NCBI GenBank assembly: GCA_029781865.1 | Contig: JAKOVW010000031.1 | Location: forward strand, 81,126-145,125 | Source: Bacteroidota bacterium | GTDB taxonomy: Bacteria; Bacteroidota; Bacteroidia; Chitinophagales; Saprospiraceae | Length of the DNA: 64,000 bases | Direction of reading: 5' to 3' | Shown here: piece by piece, positions 33,487 through 44,100 of the stretch | Layout: the number at the start of each line of letters is the position of its first letter | How positions within the stretch are numbered: position 1 is the stretch's first letter | Notes under the pieces: model-generated | What the model saw: the letters and a program-made list of their open reading frames with translations, nothing else | Database searches by the model: none | What the model was told of the DNA's origin: nothing | Made by a program: the position numbers and the translations under genes

Positions 33487-35619
33487 ATGCTGCACTTTAT
33501 TAAAAGCGGCGTTATAGTCGCATTAGCATTGCTATTCAATTCAATATCAGCCCAAATTATAGCCCCAAGGAATAAGATGTTTTCGCAACCATTGATAGAA
33601 GTCTTTTCTGGTATTAACTGTAATTTTTGCGATCCCGGAGATCAGGTTTTAAATAGTATGGTCACTGCAAATGGTTCCTGCCCTGTAAATATTATTGAAT
33701 ATAATGCGGGTATCGATGCCAGGCCAGCTAATTCAAATCAAACTGATTTAAGATCTTCATGTGGCGATACGATACTCGGATTTTTTAATATACCCGCCAC
33801 ACCATTAGCCATAATAAACAGGGAGTCTGGTTCTTTAAAAATTTATCCGGAATGGGCTAATGCATTTTCGTTTCAAAAAAATAATCTGACGCCTGTAAAC
33901 CTGGGTATGAAAGTAGACTATGATTCAACATTACGCGAATTGAATATCCTTGTGGAAATATATCCTCTGCAAACAGAGAATATACATAGCTGTATTTTAA
34001 ATTTAATGCTCACAGAAAATCGGGTTAAAGGATATCAAAAAATGTATGGTGGAAATGAGAATTATAATTATTTTCATAATTATGTTTTCAGATCTCCTAT
34101 AACTGCTTGTTTTGGCGATACAATAAAGTCCCTGGTTCCTGGTGCGCCGTTTCAGGTCCGTTATTTGTATCGATTACCTGAATCAGTTAATCCTGATTTG
34201 TCACGAGTTATTGGATTTGTTACAAGTTCAATATATCCTGTTGAATTTTATACTTCTGAATCTATTCCGGTATCAGGTGGCCGTACTTTTGTGGATGGAG
34301 TACTTAGTGATGATCAGGATGAAGAAGTTATTGTAAAACCCGGAGAAGACATCGTTCGGGAGTTAAATTATCAATCAATGGCAGCGTCAAAACAAGTGGT
34401 GCAATTTAAATTCATATTTGACAAACCTGATTTTTGGGATTTGACGGTTGAAGTTGATGGTAAACAATTTGCTGATACAATTTCATACGAATTTCAACCC
34501 GGAGAACGCAAAAACATACAAATCGTATTTGCAACACATGGCTATAATGGATTTGCTGATTTTGAATTGGTTATTACACCCAATTCGACGAAGAGCCAAT
34601 GCCCATCTATTCCTCATTCAAAAAAGTTAAAATGCAAGCCGGCTGAATGCGGTACTATTGTAGTTTATAATACAAGTAAACGAACGGACGGCCTTCCGAA
34701 TACAGTGAATTTATGGAAACCAATTACGGATGCTCTCGATTGTTTTTTATGCAAGGATTATGTTATCTTGAAGGATTTCGAATTTGAACGAATGTTTACA
34801 CTGGATACGTCTAAAGTGCCTAAGGCTATTTACTACCAGGTTGGATGGGGGATTCCACTGGTGAGTTCAACGAATTATGCAATTTTGAGAAGATTAATGG
34901 ATAAAGGAACAGCATTGTTTATGGCCGGGCAAGACATTTCATATCAAATGGGAAGTAATTTGCCGGGTTCATTCACCAATGCCAATTCCAGGTATTTTCA
35001 CAATATTTATTTGTCTGCAAAGTATGTATGGAATGGAGATTCAACTTTGCATCACATAAATGGAATTACAACAGATCCTGTATTTGGACAATTGAAAAGT
35101 TCTGATTTAAAGCCGGTTTACAATACTGCAACTACCCTCAATTTATTTCCCGATGTTATTAGTTCTACTTCAGCAAATGCTAAAACGTTTTTAAGCTATG
35201 ATGATGGTCGGATATGTGGTTATTATTTTAACAGGCCCCCTCATAAAGTTATATTTTTAGGGGTTGGTGTTGAAATGATTGAAGACATGAAATTCAGAAA
35301 AGATCTCATCACTACCGCACACATTTGGATGTTGGGATGTGATAAATTGATTTCCGGAGTGGCCGATTTGAAATCATCCGCTTTTGCTGAAGTCTATCCA
35401 ACCTGTTCGGCTGGTGAACTAAATGTAGGGATTTCAATATTGCAGGACCGAATGAAGATGTATTTGTATAATCTGAATGGTCAGTTACTTCATGTATTTC
35501 AAATTAAAAATGGCAGTCAGGTTTTGGATCTGAGCGGTTTGAGTCAGGGAGTTTATTTGTATAAACTGTTGTTTGCTGAAGATAAAGTAGGGCAAACCGG
35601 AAAATTTATCAAAATCTGA
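33487..35619 (+). CDS. Omp28-related T9SS-exported protein
   Basis: Signal peptide (MLHFIKSGVIVALALLFNSISAQ), then an Omp28/thioredoxin-like domain with PLIEVFSGINCNFCDPGDQ (CNFC), a long beta-rich middle and a C-terminal T9SS type A sorting domain (YPTCSAGELNVGIS, ending VYLYKLLFAEDKVGQTGKFI). I use the ATG at 33487 because the signal peptide starts there; an upstream frame opening at 33370 would add 39 residues. It is divergent from arsR and not obviously linked to arsenic. The mature protein has ~685 residues and unknown function. Confidence 0.7.
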   Translation: MLHFIKSGVIVALALLFNSISAQIIAPRNKMFSQPLIEVFSGINCNFCDPGDQVLNSMVTANGSCPVNIIEYNAGIDARPANSNQTDLRSSCGDTILGFFNIPATPLAIINRESGSLKIYPEWANAFSFQKNNLTPVNLGMKVDYDSTLRELNILVEIYPLQTENIHSCILNLMLTENRVKGYQKMYGGNENYNYFHNYVFRSPITACFGDTIKSLVPGAPFQVRYLYRLPESVNPDLSRVIGFVTSSIYPVEFYTSESIPVSGGRTFVDGVLSDDQDEEVIVKPGEDIVRELNYQSMAASKQVVQFKFIFDKPDFWDLTVEVDGKQFADTISYEFQPGERKNIQIVFATHGYNGFADFELVITPNSTKSQCPSIPHSKKLKCKPAECGTIVVYNTSKRTDGLPNTVNLWKPITDALDCFLCKDYVILKDFEFERMFTLDTSKVPKAIYYQVGWGIPLVSSTNYAILRRLMDKGTALFMAGQDISYQMGSNLPGSFTNANSRYFHNIYLSAKYVWNGDSTLHHINGITTDPVFGQLKSSDLKPVYNTATTLNLFPDVISSTSANAKTFLSYDDGRICGYYFNRPPHKVIFLGVGVEMIEDMKFRKDLITTAHIWMLGCDKLISGVADLKSSAFAEVYPTCSAGELNVGISILQDRMKMYLYNLNGQLLHVFQIKNGSQVLDLSGLSQGVYLYKLLFAEDKVGQTGKFIKI

Positions 35620-35627
35620 ATTAGTAA

Positions 35628-37535
35628 TCAATTCAGAAATGTCCATTGCAGGCCAAAATTCAAATAAAAATCATAAAATGGATACTTCTCCACAAGGGAA
35701 GGTCTGTTCTTAATCCAAAAGGAATCAATATTATCCAAATCAAGTAATAGCTGAAAATCGGAAACTTTAAAATGCATGAATACACCCAATGAATAAATCA
35801 TTTTATTCGGCAGGTCGGAAGGATAAAAGAGTTGAATAACCGGATTAAAATTGTATTTGTATTTATAGTCATATAATTTCAGAGAAGCCCCTAATTCTGC
35901 ATTGACGACTTTTTTAAATAAAGAACGATTGAAGGATAGTTGGTGATTGGAGTTCCAACCTGTGAAGTGGGAAGGATCCGGATTTAAAGAATGATAATTA
36001 AATTGAGAATTCAATGTTATCCATTTAAAGCGTATTGGCAGATTTATGCCGATATTCAGTTTTTGAATGCCATCTTGACTTATGGGAAAAGAGAAACTGT
36101 TTAGAAAAATAAAATTCGAAAACTCAGACCAGCTGACATGAATGGACGAATGAATCCATTTTTCGGTATTTAATGTAAAAGAAATACCGGTTTCCCTGAT
36201 AAAATTGTTTTGAAAGTCGTTTTGCCAAAAAAACTTTTTATTGATAATCAATTTGCGATAAATATAGGGTATGGGATCAGATGTGATGAATGCATTGATT
36301 TGGCCATAAATATTGGTCTGATTACCTATGTTCAGACCAATTCGGAGATCAGGGGATAAACTTTCCTGAAAGTGTTTGAGTGCCAGTTTTGCATTCAGAT
36401 CAAAATTTGTATTGATGTTGTATTTGCCGGATGCTTCAAACTGATACACATTTCTGTTTAATGGAAATGTGTCGTGATCATAACTTTGATATTCGTACCT
36501 GAAACCTATTTTGGTTTCCATTTTTGAATTGGCAAATAATCGAATTCCGGCTGAATGGGTCCATATCTTTTGGGTAAGCAGATTATTCAGGTTAGAACTG
36601 TCTATATGAAATGGTTGTGTAGACTGCTTGATTGAGTCAATGCCGCTGTCCGTATACCGATATGAATAATCCGTGTAAAAGGTTTTAAAGTATACAACAG
36701 GATGGAATATATCCGAATGTATGTTAATCGGGAAGTCCGTATTTACACCAATAGACCGATCATAACTTGTAGTTAAAGCAATGGTATTGTTTACGGGCAC
36801 TGATTCACGGATATCATAATTCGGGTTGTTGAATATAGTATCTGAGCTGATTCCCCAATTATTTTCAATAGTATGCCTTTCGTCCAGATAAAGTACATTT
36901 AAATGAAATTTATCTGTTTTGCCGGTATACTGAACACCTGTGGTAAAAAGTGAATTTTTTTGTCTGCTATTAGCGTAGATGCCTTTGAAATTGTCTTTGT
37001 CATAGGAAAAATTCCACAGCAATTTATTGCGGAAGTTTTCAGCGAAAATTAAATGAATGTCTATGTTGTCAGAAAAAGTTGCCTGTGAATTGGAAAATGC
37101 CCTTCCCCGGTGAGTAGCTATTTCCGCATATGGTTTGTTCGGCGAAATGAATGAGTAATTATCAAAACCTGTCATAGAAAAATTCATTGAATTGATACCG
37201 TGATCATACAGTTTATCGGAGTGTCGGTAATTTGACAGATGCAATTGGGGAGAGTTAAAGTTGTTTAGATTTATTTCGTTGAATTCATTCTGGCGTAACA
37301 ATGAACTGTTGGAGTCTACCTGAATGCGGGCCTCAACCAGATCTGCCTGAAAGCGATAAATGAGTAATGGGATTCTGGCCAGACTATCAAAACGAAGTTG
37401 TTGCAAAGAATCCGATTCTGTTTGCGCAAATAAATTCGGACAGCAGGTTACAAGAAGAATTAAAATCAACGCAATTCCATGATAGGAAAAAATGCGGAGG
37501 TTTTTGTTGTCAAAATAATTCTTCAGTATAATCAA
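35628..37535 (-). CDS. Porin_10-type putative porin
   Basis: A 635-residue outer-membrane protein with an N-terminal hydrophobic signal region (IFSYHGIALILILLVTCCPNLFAQ) followed by many aromatic-rich beta strands (LLWNFSYDKDNFKG, YFKTFYTDYSYRYTDSG, FRYEYQSYDHDTF) and a C-terminal strand ending LNFGLQWTFLN. Size and strand pattern match the Bacteroidota putative porin family (Porin_10). Substrate unknown. It is convergent with the previous gene and lies 2 bases downstream of the LVIVD-repeat gene. Confidence 0.72.
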   Translation of the reverse strand: MIILKNYFDNKNLRIFSYHGIALILILLVTCCPNLFAQTESDSLQQLRFDSLARIPLLIYRFQADLVEARIQVDSNSSLLRQNEFNEINLNNFNSPQLHLSNYRHSDKLYDHGINSMNFSMTGFDNYSFISPNKPYAEIATHRGRAFSNSQATFSDNIDIHLIFAENFRNKLLWNFSYDKDNFKGIYANSRQKNSLFTTGVQYTGKTDKFHLNVLYLDERHTIENNWGISSDTIFNNPNYDIRESVPVNNTIALTTSYDRSIGVNTDFPINIHSDIFHPVVYFKTFYTDYSYRYTDSGIDSIKQSTQPFHIDSSNLNNLLTQKIWTHSAGIRLFANSKMETKIGFRYEYQSYDHDTFPLNRNVYQFEASGKYNINTNFDLNAKLALKHFQESLSPDLRIGLNIGNQTNIYGQINAFITSDPIPYIYRKLIINKKFFWQNDFQNNFIRETGISFTLNTEKWIHSSIHVSWSEFSNFIFLNSFSFPISQDGIQKLNIGINLPIRFKWITLNSQFNYHSLNPDPSHFTGWNSNHQLSFNRSLFKKVVNAELGASLKLYDYKYKYNFNPVIQLFYPSDLPNKMIYSLGVFMHFKVSDFQLLLDLDNIDSFWIKNRPSLVEKYPFYDFYLNFGLQWTFLN

Positions 37536-37537
37536 GA

Positions 37538-38959
37538 TCAGGGAAGTTTTGTCAACCTGTTATTTGAATACAGTTGCCCATTCACATAAAGGTTCAGGAA
37601 ATAAATTCCGGGTAATAATTTATCAACATTAATGGAGTGTATGGAGGTTCCATCATGCAGTGATCCTTTTTGAACTTCAACTCCATTGCTATTAATGATT
37701 TCATATTTTACAAGAGACAGGCCATTCTCATTTTGGATATTCAAAAAATCAGAAACCGGGTTCGGGTAAAAGGTGAAGTTGGCATTTAGTGTATTGGTTT
37801 TTGTTGTAACAGGTTGGCAGGAATACACTGCATTACAAGGCTTTTCAAGTCCTTCCACCACAAACATGCCATTCTGCATATCAGCTACCACAACGTTTCC
37901 TGAAGGCAAGTAAGGATAATTACCCCATGATCCTTTGTAGTTTCTGAGATTTGGTAAAGTGCAGGTTGGATAATAAGCTTCCAAAACCGGTTTTGCGGGA
38001 TTTTTAATATTGTATACCTGAAGTCCGTCATAGTAATAGGAAACATAGGCATAATCGCAAGAGACTAACGGATTATGTGGAATGGCATTCATGGTATCTT
38101 TCTTCGCAAATAAAGTGGAAACCACTTTTCCGTTTCTGATATCGGTCAGGTCAAAAACTTTTAAGGGCAATCCGTGATTTTCATCTGCCATAACATAGGT
38201 TTTTCCATTTGGTGTCAGCCAGCCGGAATGATTGTAACCTGCAAATGGATACTCACTAGGTTTCCTGGTGAGTATTGGTTTGGGATTGGAAGGATCGCTA
38301 AAGTCCATGATTGCCAATCCATCCGGTCCGCAATTTAAATAAGCAGTATCATTTCTTACATAAGCATCGTGAACCTGAGATGCGGTAATATCTCCAAATT
38401 GACTGTAATGACCGATGAATTTGGGGTGAACAGGATCGCTGATGTCGTATAGTCCGAGTGGGGAATAGCCATGTGCACCATTTTCAATACAGGTGTATAG
38501 TCTGGCCTTGGGAATGTCAATAAAAATATTATGTGCTCTCGTCAGAAATTCCCGTGAATCATAAACGACAAATGCGGTGTCCGGTAGTTGTGAAATATCG
38601 ATGATCTGCAAACTGCTGGTTCCTTCATCACATACTGCATACAAATAGCATTTGAAGTCGTCATAGTCGCGATGAACGACATGTGGCCCATTGGAAGCAC
38701 CCGGAATCAAAATGCGTTGAAATATATTGTTGGGATCGGTTACATCAATGATATGAGTACCGGAAGTAGAGCCTATGACGCCATATTCCCTATTGTTTAC
38801 CCAAAAGCCCCAGGCTTCATTAAATGCATTGTCATAAGCTGAGGATCCGACAACGCTGCTGTCTCTCCAATGACCGAGTAATTTCAATTGTTTAACCTGT
38901 GCAAACACGCAGGCAAACTGGATTGAAATAAATGCTACTAAGAGAATTGCTATTTTCAT
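37538..38959 (-). CDS. Choice-of-anchor B family protein with LVIVD repeats and T9SS domain
   Basis: Signal peptide (MKIAILLVAFISIQFACVFA), then a beta-propeller-like series of LVIVD-type repeats (IDVTDPNNIFQRILIPG, IIDISQLPDTAFVVYDS, YDISDPVHPKFIGHYS, IMDFSDPSNPKPIL, VYNIKNPAKPVLEAY) over residues ~20-370, and a T9SS type A sorting domain (NFTFYPNPVSDFLNIQ ... GIYFLNLYVNGQ). It is a surface or secreted protein of unknown activity and shares an operon with the porin gene. Confidence 0.8.
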   Translation of the reverse strand: MKIAILLVAFISIQFACVFAQVKQLKLLGHWRDSSVVGSSAYDNAFNEAWGFWVNNREYGVIGSTSGTHIIDVTDPNNIFQRILIPGASNGPHVVHRDYDDFKCYLYAVCDEGTSSLQIIDISQLPDTAFVVYDSREFLTRAHNIFIDIPKARLYTCIENGAHGYSPLGLYDISDPVHPKFIGHYSQFGDITASQVHDAYVRNDTAYLNCGPDGLAIMDFSDPSNPKPILTRKPSEYPFAGYNHSGWLTPNGKTYVMADENHGLPLKVFDLTDIRNGKVVSTLFAKKDTMNAIPHNPLVSCDYAYVSYYYDGLQVYNIKNPAKPVLEAYYPTCTLPNLRNYKGSWGNYPYLPSGNVVVADMQNGMFVVEGLEKPCNAVYSCQPVTTKTNTLNANFTFYPNPVSDFLNIQNENGLSLVKYEIINSNGVEVQKGSLHDGTSIHSINVDKLLPGIYFLNLYVNGQLYSNNRLTKLP

Positions 38960-39119
38960 GTATAATTTTTGTCTTAGATTGTTCTATTTGGATTTTACGA
39001 TGTAAATACTTTTTTGATTCCTAAGTTTATTCAAGTCATATATGAAGTTTTAACATCTTCAAACTTCAATTCCGATTCTTTAAAACCAAATTCTAAAATC
39101 CAAATTACGGTTACTCGGG

Positions 39120-39923
39120 TTACATATCAAGAATGGCCGGATTCATTCCCATTGTTGAAAATCCTCCATCGTGATATAAGTTTTGCATGGTTACCATTCT
39201 CGTAAGATCAGAGAACATAGCGACGCAATAATCACCACATGCGTCTGCAGATGCGTTTCCAAGCGGACTCATTTTATTTGCATAATCATAGAATTCTTTA
39301 AATCCTTTAATTCCTGATCCAGCAGTAGTCCAGGTAGGCGATTGAGATATGGTGTTCACCCTGACTTTTTTCAGGGTGCCAAAATGATATCCGAAACTTC
39401 TGGCGAATGACTCCAACAATGCTTTTGATTCTGCCATTTCACTATAGTCGGGAAAAACCCTTTGTGCGGCGATATAAGTAAGTGCGAGAATAGAGCCTCC
39501 TTCTGAAATCGCATCTAATTTGTATGCAGATTGCATGAGTTTATGAAAGGAAATGGCCGAGATGTCAAACGTCTTGAGCATAAAGTCATAATTGATATCT
39601 GTATAGGATTTCCCTTTTCTAACATTTAATGACATTCCAATGGAATGCAGTATAAAATCTATTTTTCCTCCTAAAACCTGCATGGATTGTTTTAACAGGT
39701 TTTCCAGATCCTCCACGGATGTGGCATCGGCACCGATAAGTTCTGCGTTTAATTTGGCAGACAATTCCTGTATCTTACCCATTCTCAGTGCTACAGGAGC
39801 ATTGGTCAGGGTGATTTTAGCACCTTGCTCTACACACTTTTCAGCGACATGCCAGGCTATAGACTGCTCGTCCAATGCCCCAAAAATGATCCCTTTCTTA
39901 TTGGCTAAAAGATTATTTGACAT
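39120..39923 (-). CDS. fabI: Enoyl-[acyl-carrier-protein] reductase (NADH)
   Basis: Last reductive step of fatty-acid elongation. The 267 residues show the divergent SDR cofactor region (GALDEQSIAWHVA), IDFILHSIGMS, the catalytic Tyr-x6-Lys as YSEMAESK, and RVNTISQSPTWTTAGSGI. A clear promoter lies upstream (39940-39973). The neighbours are unrelated, so it seems to be transcribed alone. Confidence 0.92.
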   Translation of the reverse strand: MSNNLLANKKGIIFGALDEQSIAWHVAEKCVEQGAKITLTNAPVALRMGKIQELSAKLNAELIGADATSVEDLENLLKQSMQVLGGKIDFILHSIGMSLNVRKGKSYTDINYDFMLKTFDISAISFHKLMQSAYKLDAISEGGSILALTYIAAQRVFPDYSEMAESKALLESFARSFGYHFGTLKKVRVNTISQSPTWTTAGSGIKGFKEFYDYANKMSPLGNASADACGDYCVAMFSDLTRMVTMQNLYHDGGFSTMGMNPAILDM

Positions 39924-39939
39924 ATAGATTTATTTTAGG

Positions 39940-39973
39940 CAAAATTAAAAGTATATCTGGTAATGTACTCAAA
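39940..39973 (-). promoter_or_regulatory. Bacteroidota-type promoter of fabI
   Basis: On the minus strand a -33 TTTG (plus 39970-39973) is followed after 22 bases by TAATTTTG (plus 39940-39947), a full TAnnTTTG match. Transcription would start about 10 bases before the fabI ATG, giving a very short leader. Confidence 0.55.
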
Positions 39974-40119
39974 TATTATAACAATTAACCCTCAGTATTT
40001 AAAGGACATCTGTTTGTGCAAGCGCTTATTAAAAACCTGAAAATTACACCTGGTGCCAGTAAATCAGAATGATTTAGTCAATGTTGAATTTTTCTTTTTC
40101 TTACTGTGTCTGTTTATAT

Positions 40120-41772
40120 TTAAGTCATTTCGATTAGTTCCATCGCATTTTTTAATGCTGCTTTCGTTGGTGGTTCACCGCTCAGCATTTTCGCTAACTC
40201 ATTCAAGCGTTCCGTTTTATTAAGTGATTTGATATTGGTATTTGTTTTCTTACCCAGGTGCTCTTTGTACACGTAATAATGATGATTAGCCCTGGAGGCA
40301 ACCTGCGGAGAATGGGTGATGCAGATGACCTGCTGATGAGAAGACATTTGTTTGAGAATATTTCCCATCTGCAATGCGATTTGGCCGGATACACCTGTGT
40401 CGATCTCATCAAAAATTAAACAACCGGCTTCATTTTTTTGAGCCACCTGGGACTTAATGGCCAAATTGAATCTGGCAAGTTCGCCTCCGGATGCCTGATC
40501 TTTAATCGGCCGCAATGTGCTTCCTTTGTTTGCAGAAAATAAAAATTCAATCTGGTCTTTTCCGGTTTCTTTTAGTTCGTCTGTCTCAGTCAGCTGAATA
40601 TTAAATTTGGCAAATTCCATTCCTAATTGCAAGAGTAGTTGATTCGTTTTTTGAATCAATTCAGCCGATTTTGCAATGCGTTCCCTGGAAATTTGTGCTG
40701 CTTCTTTCAGGAGATTCTTTTTAGATTCTTCTATCCGATGATTGAGTTGTTCAAGAGATGCGTCGGATGTAGTGATCAGATCCAGTTTATTTTGTAATTC
40801 ATTTCTAATGGCAATTAACTCACTATCTGTGCTCACCCTGTGTTTTTTCAATAGACGATTGAGCAAATCAATGCGCTGGTTGACCGTTGCGATTTTCTCA
40901 GGACTGAATTCAGTTTGATCAGCAACTTGTTCCAATTCGCGGCTAATATCTTTAAGTTCTGTCTTAAGCTGATCCAGTCGATCATACAGGGATTTCATGG
41001 TTTCATTGATGCGAATATTTCGGATCAGGTTGAGACTGATTTGAATCTGATCTAAAATACCTGCTTCTTTCTGAATTAAATCAAACGATTGACTGGCATT
41101 GGATTTGATTTCTTCAGATTTGGACACTGTATTTAATTCTTCTTCCAGTTTGACTAATTCATTTTCGTTCAAATTGGCAGAATCCAATTCATTAAATTGA
41201 AATTCGACGAATTCTTTTTCTATTAGTCCTTGTTTGATTTTCTCTTCTATTTCCTTTTTCTGGAAAAGCAGATCCTGGTAATCTTTAAAGTTTTTTTTGT
41301 ACTTCAGTGTATGCTCTGTCAGGCCTGCAAATGAATCGAGAACGGCGAGCTGATAATTTTTATCAAAGAAATCAAGATGATCGAATTGCTGATGGATGCT
41401 CAATAATAAAGGAGCAATCTGTAGTATATCGCTCAACAAAGCCGGGCTGTCATTTATAAACGATCTCGATTTTCCGGAGGGCAAAATTTCTCTTCGGATA
41501 ATCAACTCTTCATCCATTTCTATATCCAGCTTTTCTCTGAGCATATTTTGGACAGATGGAGTGCACTGAAACAGAACTTCGACCAGGCATTTCTCATCCG
41601 GATTCCTCAGGATTTTTACATCAGAACGGCTTCCCAATACCAATTGCAATGCGCCAATGATGATGGATTTACCTGCGCCTGTTTCTCCGGTGATTACAGT
41701 AAAGTCTTTTTTCCAGTCAATTTCGAGTTGGTCGATAATAGCATAATTCCTGATCTGAAGTGAACGCAGCAT
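40120..41772 (-). CDS. recN: DNA repair protein RecN
   Basis: SMC-like ATPase of double-strand break repair. It has an N-terminal Walker A (GETGAGKSIIIGAL), a long central coiled coil (~160-370), then the ABC signature region (KDQASGGELARFNLAIK), Walker B (GCLIFDEIDTGVSG) and the H-loop THSPQVAS. The length of 550 residues is normal. It follows the TPR membrane gene in the same direction with a 13-base gap. Confidence 0.93.
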   Translation of the reverse strand: MLRSLQIRNYAIIDQLEIDWKKDFTVITGETGAGKSIIIGALQLVLGSRSDVKILRNPDEKCLVEVLFQCTPSVQNMLREKLDIEMDEELIIRREILPSGKSRSFINDSPALLSDILQIAPLLLSIHQQFDHLDFFDKNYQLAVLDSFAGLTEHTLKYKKNFKDYQDLLFQKKEIEEKIKQGLIEKEFVEFQFNELDSANLNENELVKLEEELNTVSKSEEIKSNASQSFDLIQKEAGILDQIQISLNLIRNIRINETMKSLYDRLDQLKTELKDISRELEQVADQTEFSPEKIATVNQRIDLLNRLLKKHRVSTDSELIAIRNELQNKLDLITTSDASLEQLNHRIEESKKNLLKEAAQISRERIAKSAELIQKTNQLLLQLGMEFAKFNIQLTETDELKETGKDQIEFLFSANKGSTLRPIKDQASGGELARFNLAIKSQVAQKNEAGCLIFDEIDTGVSGQIALQMGNILKQMSSHQQVICITHSPQVASRANHHYYVYKEHLGKKTNTNIKSLNKTERLNELAKMLSGEPPTKAALKNAMELIEMT

Positions 41773-41785
41773 GTTGTGTTATTTA

Positions 41786-43660
41786 TCATTGAATTTTTTC
41801 ACCCAACCTGGATGCTTGTTGTAAGTCTTGATTTGAAGCAGCTTTATTTCCAAGCAATTCATAAGTACGTCCGCGTTCGAGATAATACAATCCGACATTC
41901 GGATTCATTCGAATTGCTGTTGAATAATACTCAACTGCTTTATTCGGATTATTAAGTGCTCTCAGACATCGTCCTCCTTCATACCATAAGTCCGGATTCC
42001 TGGGATCGAGTTTGAGATAACTATCAATATCTTTTAGGGCAAGATCAAATTGGCCGGATTGATTATAAATAATCGAGCGATTCAGATAACCCACTTTCCA
42101 GGTTTTATCGATTTCCAGACCCTTGTTAAAATCCGCCAGCGCTTCATCCATTCTGCCCAGTTTAGCTTTAGCTGCGCCTCGGTTGACATAGTATTCCGCC
42201 ATGGGTTGCAGACTAATCGCCTTATCGTAGTCCAGTATCGCTTTGGCATCTTCGTTTTTGTTGAAAAATAATTTAGCTCGACTGTTGTATGTGCTGTGCC
42301 CTGCTTTTAATTCAATCGCTCTGTTGTAATCGGGAAGTGCGAGATCGAACAATTTATTGTCACGATAATAATTGGCTCTGTTGTTATAGGGTAATGAAGT
42401 ATTCTTATAGTATTGCAAAACATGAGTCCATAGCGTACCTGAATTTTTCCAGATTTTGGTTTGATTAAATGTGAGATAAGATAAAAACAAAATATAAATG
42501 CCACAACAAGACAAGATTGCGGAACTCTGTCCCTGATTTTTATTCGAATACTGTTGGAGATAAAAGATAAATATAAAAAACAAACCAATGTAAGCGATGT
42601 AGGTAAAACGATCTGCGAGGTATCCCTGGCCGGCTCCCAGTATTTGCAACAGAAAAACGATATTGACAAAAAAGAAAAGAAAACCAAAGACCAGGGGTTT
42701 GATATTCTTCCGGTATGCCCAATAGATAGCACCCAGCAATAGCAATGCAGCAGGCAATGATAGATAATGCCAGATCGTTAATTTATCCGGATATGGATAA
42801 AGCGGAGACATCATGTACGGAAACAGCCATTTGATACAATAGGTGATCAAACTATACGAACCGATTAAAATCCGTGATGCACCTGTTTGCGTACCTTCAT
42901 TAGTATCTAATGCACCCTGCTGGTGAAGAAAATAGATTCCAAGACAGCCATAGATAAAGGCAGCTGCGAAGAAATACCATTTTTCGAGAACGAGATTAAA
43001 TCGCAAAGGTCTTTCTTTGTAATAATCGATGACCAGCATGGTTAAAGGCAAAGCAACCATTTGAATTTTCGCAAAGAGACCGATCAGAAATAAGAGAAAT
43101 ATCCAAAGGGTTCTGCTGGTTTTTTTGTCATCCAGGTTCCTGATATAAAGCAATAATGCGGCACAAAAAAATGAACCGTACAATACATCTTTTCGCTCTG
43201 TTATCCACGTAACTGATTCAACCCGCAAAGGATGGAGTGCAAATAATGCGGCTCCCAGTAATGCGAATGTCAACTCAAGTTTTAAAGCTCTGAAAATTTT
43301 AAACACCAGGAAAACACAAAGCATATGAAGCAGTACATTAGTAAGGTGCATCATCTTCGGATTCATTCCAAAAAAACGATGTTCGATCGCATAGCTCAAA
43401 ATATTAAGGGGGTTATAAGTGCCGATAACAGTCTGCGTAAAAATGGCTTTGAGATTCAGATCCTGAACTAAAGGATTTTCGTAGACATTGCGGTCATCAT
43501 CCCAGTTGACAAACTCATTCTTGAGAGATGGACTGAAGACCAAAAAGGTAAATCCTAAGAGAATGAGTAAGTACAATGTTTCCCCTTTTGACTTTTCAAT
43601 GACAGGAGATTTCTGCGAAACAGCTGGAATGGCTTTGGCTTTGGTTTTCTTTTGTCCCAT
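41786..43660 (-). CDS. Polytopic membrane protein with C-terminal TPR repeats
   Basis: The 624 residues start with a cytoplasmic Lys-rich segment, then ~11 hydrophobic segments (~30-400) of the kind seen in TMTC/PMT-like membrane transferases, including FVNWDDDRNVYENP and HPLRVESVTWITERKDVLYG, a pattern common in TPR-containing O-mannosyl/O-GlcNAc-type enzymes. Residues ~425-620 form five to six TPR repeats (NNRANYYRDNKLFDLALPDYNRAI and so on). A lipid-sugar-dependent glycosyltransferase role is likely but not proved. Confidence 0.7.
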   Translation of the reverse strand: MGQKKTKAKAIPAVSQKSPVIEKSKGETLYLLILLGFTFLVFSPSLKNEFVNWDDDRNVYENPLVQDLNLKAIFTQTVIGTYNPLNILSYAIEHRFFGMNPKMMHLTNVLLHMLCVFLVFKIFRALKLELTFALLGAALFALHPLRVESVTWITERKDVLYGSFFCAALLLYIRNLDDKKTSRTLWIFLLFLIGLFAKIQMVALPLTMLVIDYYKERPLRFNLVLEKWYFFAAAFIYGCLGIYFLHQQGALDTNEGTQTGASRILIGSYSLITYCIKWLFPYMMSPLYPYPDKLTIWHYLSLPAALLLLGAIYWAYRKNIKPLVFGFLFFFVNIVFLLQILGAGQGYLADRFTYIAYIGLFFIFIFYLQQYSNKNQGQSSAILSCCGIYILFLSYLTFNQTKIWKNSGTLWTHVLQYYKNTSLPYNNRANYYRDNKLFDLALPDYNRAIELKAGHSTYNSRAKLFFNKNEDAKAILDYDKAISLQPMAEYYVNRGAAKAKLGRMDEALADFNKGLEIDKTWKVGYLNRSIIYNQSGQFDLALKDIDSYLKLDPRNPDLWYEGGRCLRALNNPNKAVEYYSTAIRMNPNVGLYYLERGRTYELLGNKAASNQDLQQASRLGEKIQ

Positions 43661-44066
43661 GGGTCAGATTCGTCTTCAAACAAAGGTACAAAACCCCTTT
43701 GAACCCCTGACTTCCGAAAATGTATATTCGCTTTTGCAGGAATGTGTTCCGGATCAGCCACTAACCATAGCAATTCATGTGTTTATCGGTTGATATTGTC
43801 CTTTAAAGAGACTTTCTTTCAACGATGTTAGAGCGCTGTGGCTTCTGGTTTAGAATCAAGGAGTTTTTCTTAAGTGATTTCTAACCTTATGAAATAGTGA
43901 ATAGGCTACCTCAACTATCCTTAACCAAACTCCATGCAACTGTCATAATTATCAGATATTCAATGACTTGCAAATAAGATCAAATCTCATAATACAAGGC
44001 AGGCTGGGATTCCCTGATTTTAATAAACCCGAATGTCAGGGTTTAGGGTCTTCCGTCTTATAAATC
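43661..44066. other. Non-coding gap between the TPR gene and lpxD
   Basis: About 400 bases between divergent genes. A CCCTGA/TCAGGG inverted repeat with a loop of 18 bases lies near 44015-44038. I see no convincing gene or RNA. The lpxD promoter follows at 44067. Confidence 0.4.
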
Positions 44067-44096
44067 TTTGGCTTTCCTTTCAAATTTGTAGTTTTG
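44067..44096 (+). promoter_or_regulatory. Bacteroidota-type promoter of the lpx operon
   Basis: TTTG at 44067-44070 and TAGTTTTG at 44089-44096 are separated by 18 bases and match the -33/-7 consensus well. The GTG start of lpxD is at 44101, so the transcript would be leaderless or nearly so. Confidence 0.6.
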
Positions 44097-44100
44097 TCCT

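Noticed and set aside
44010..44050. CCCTGA/TCAGGG inverted repeat considered as a riboswitch or terminator
   Set aside because: The loop is long, no T-run follows and no known riboswitch core is visible.
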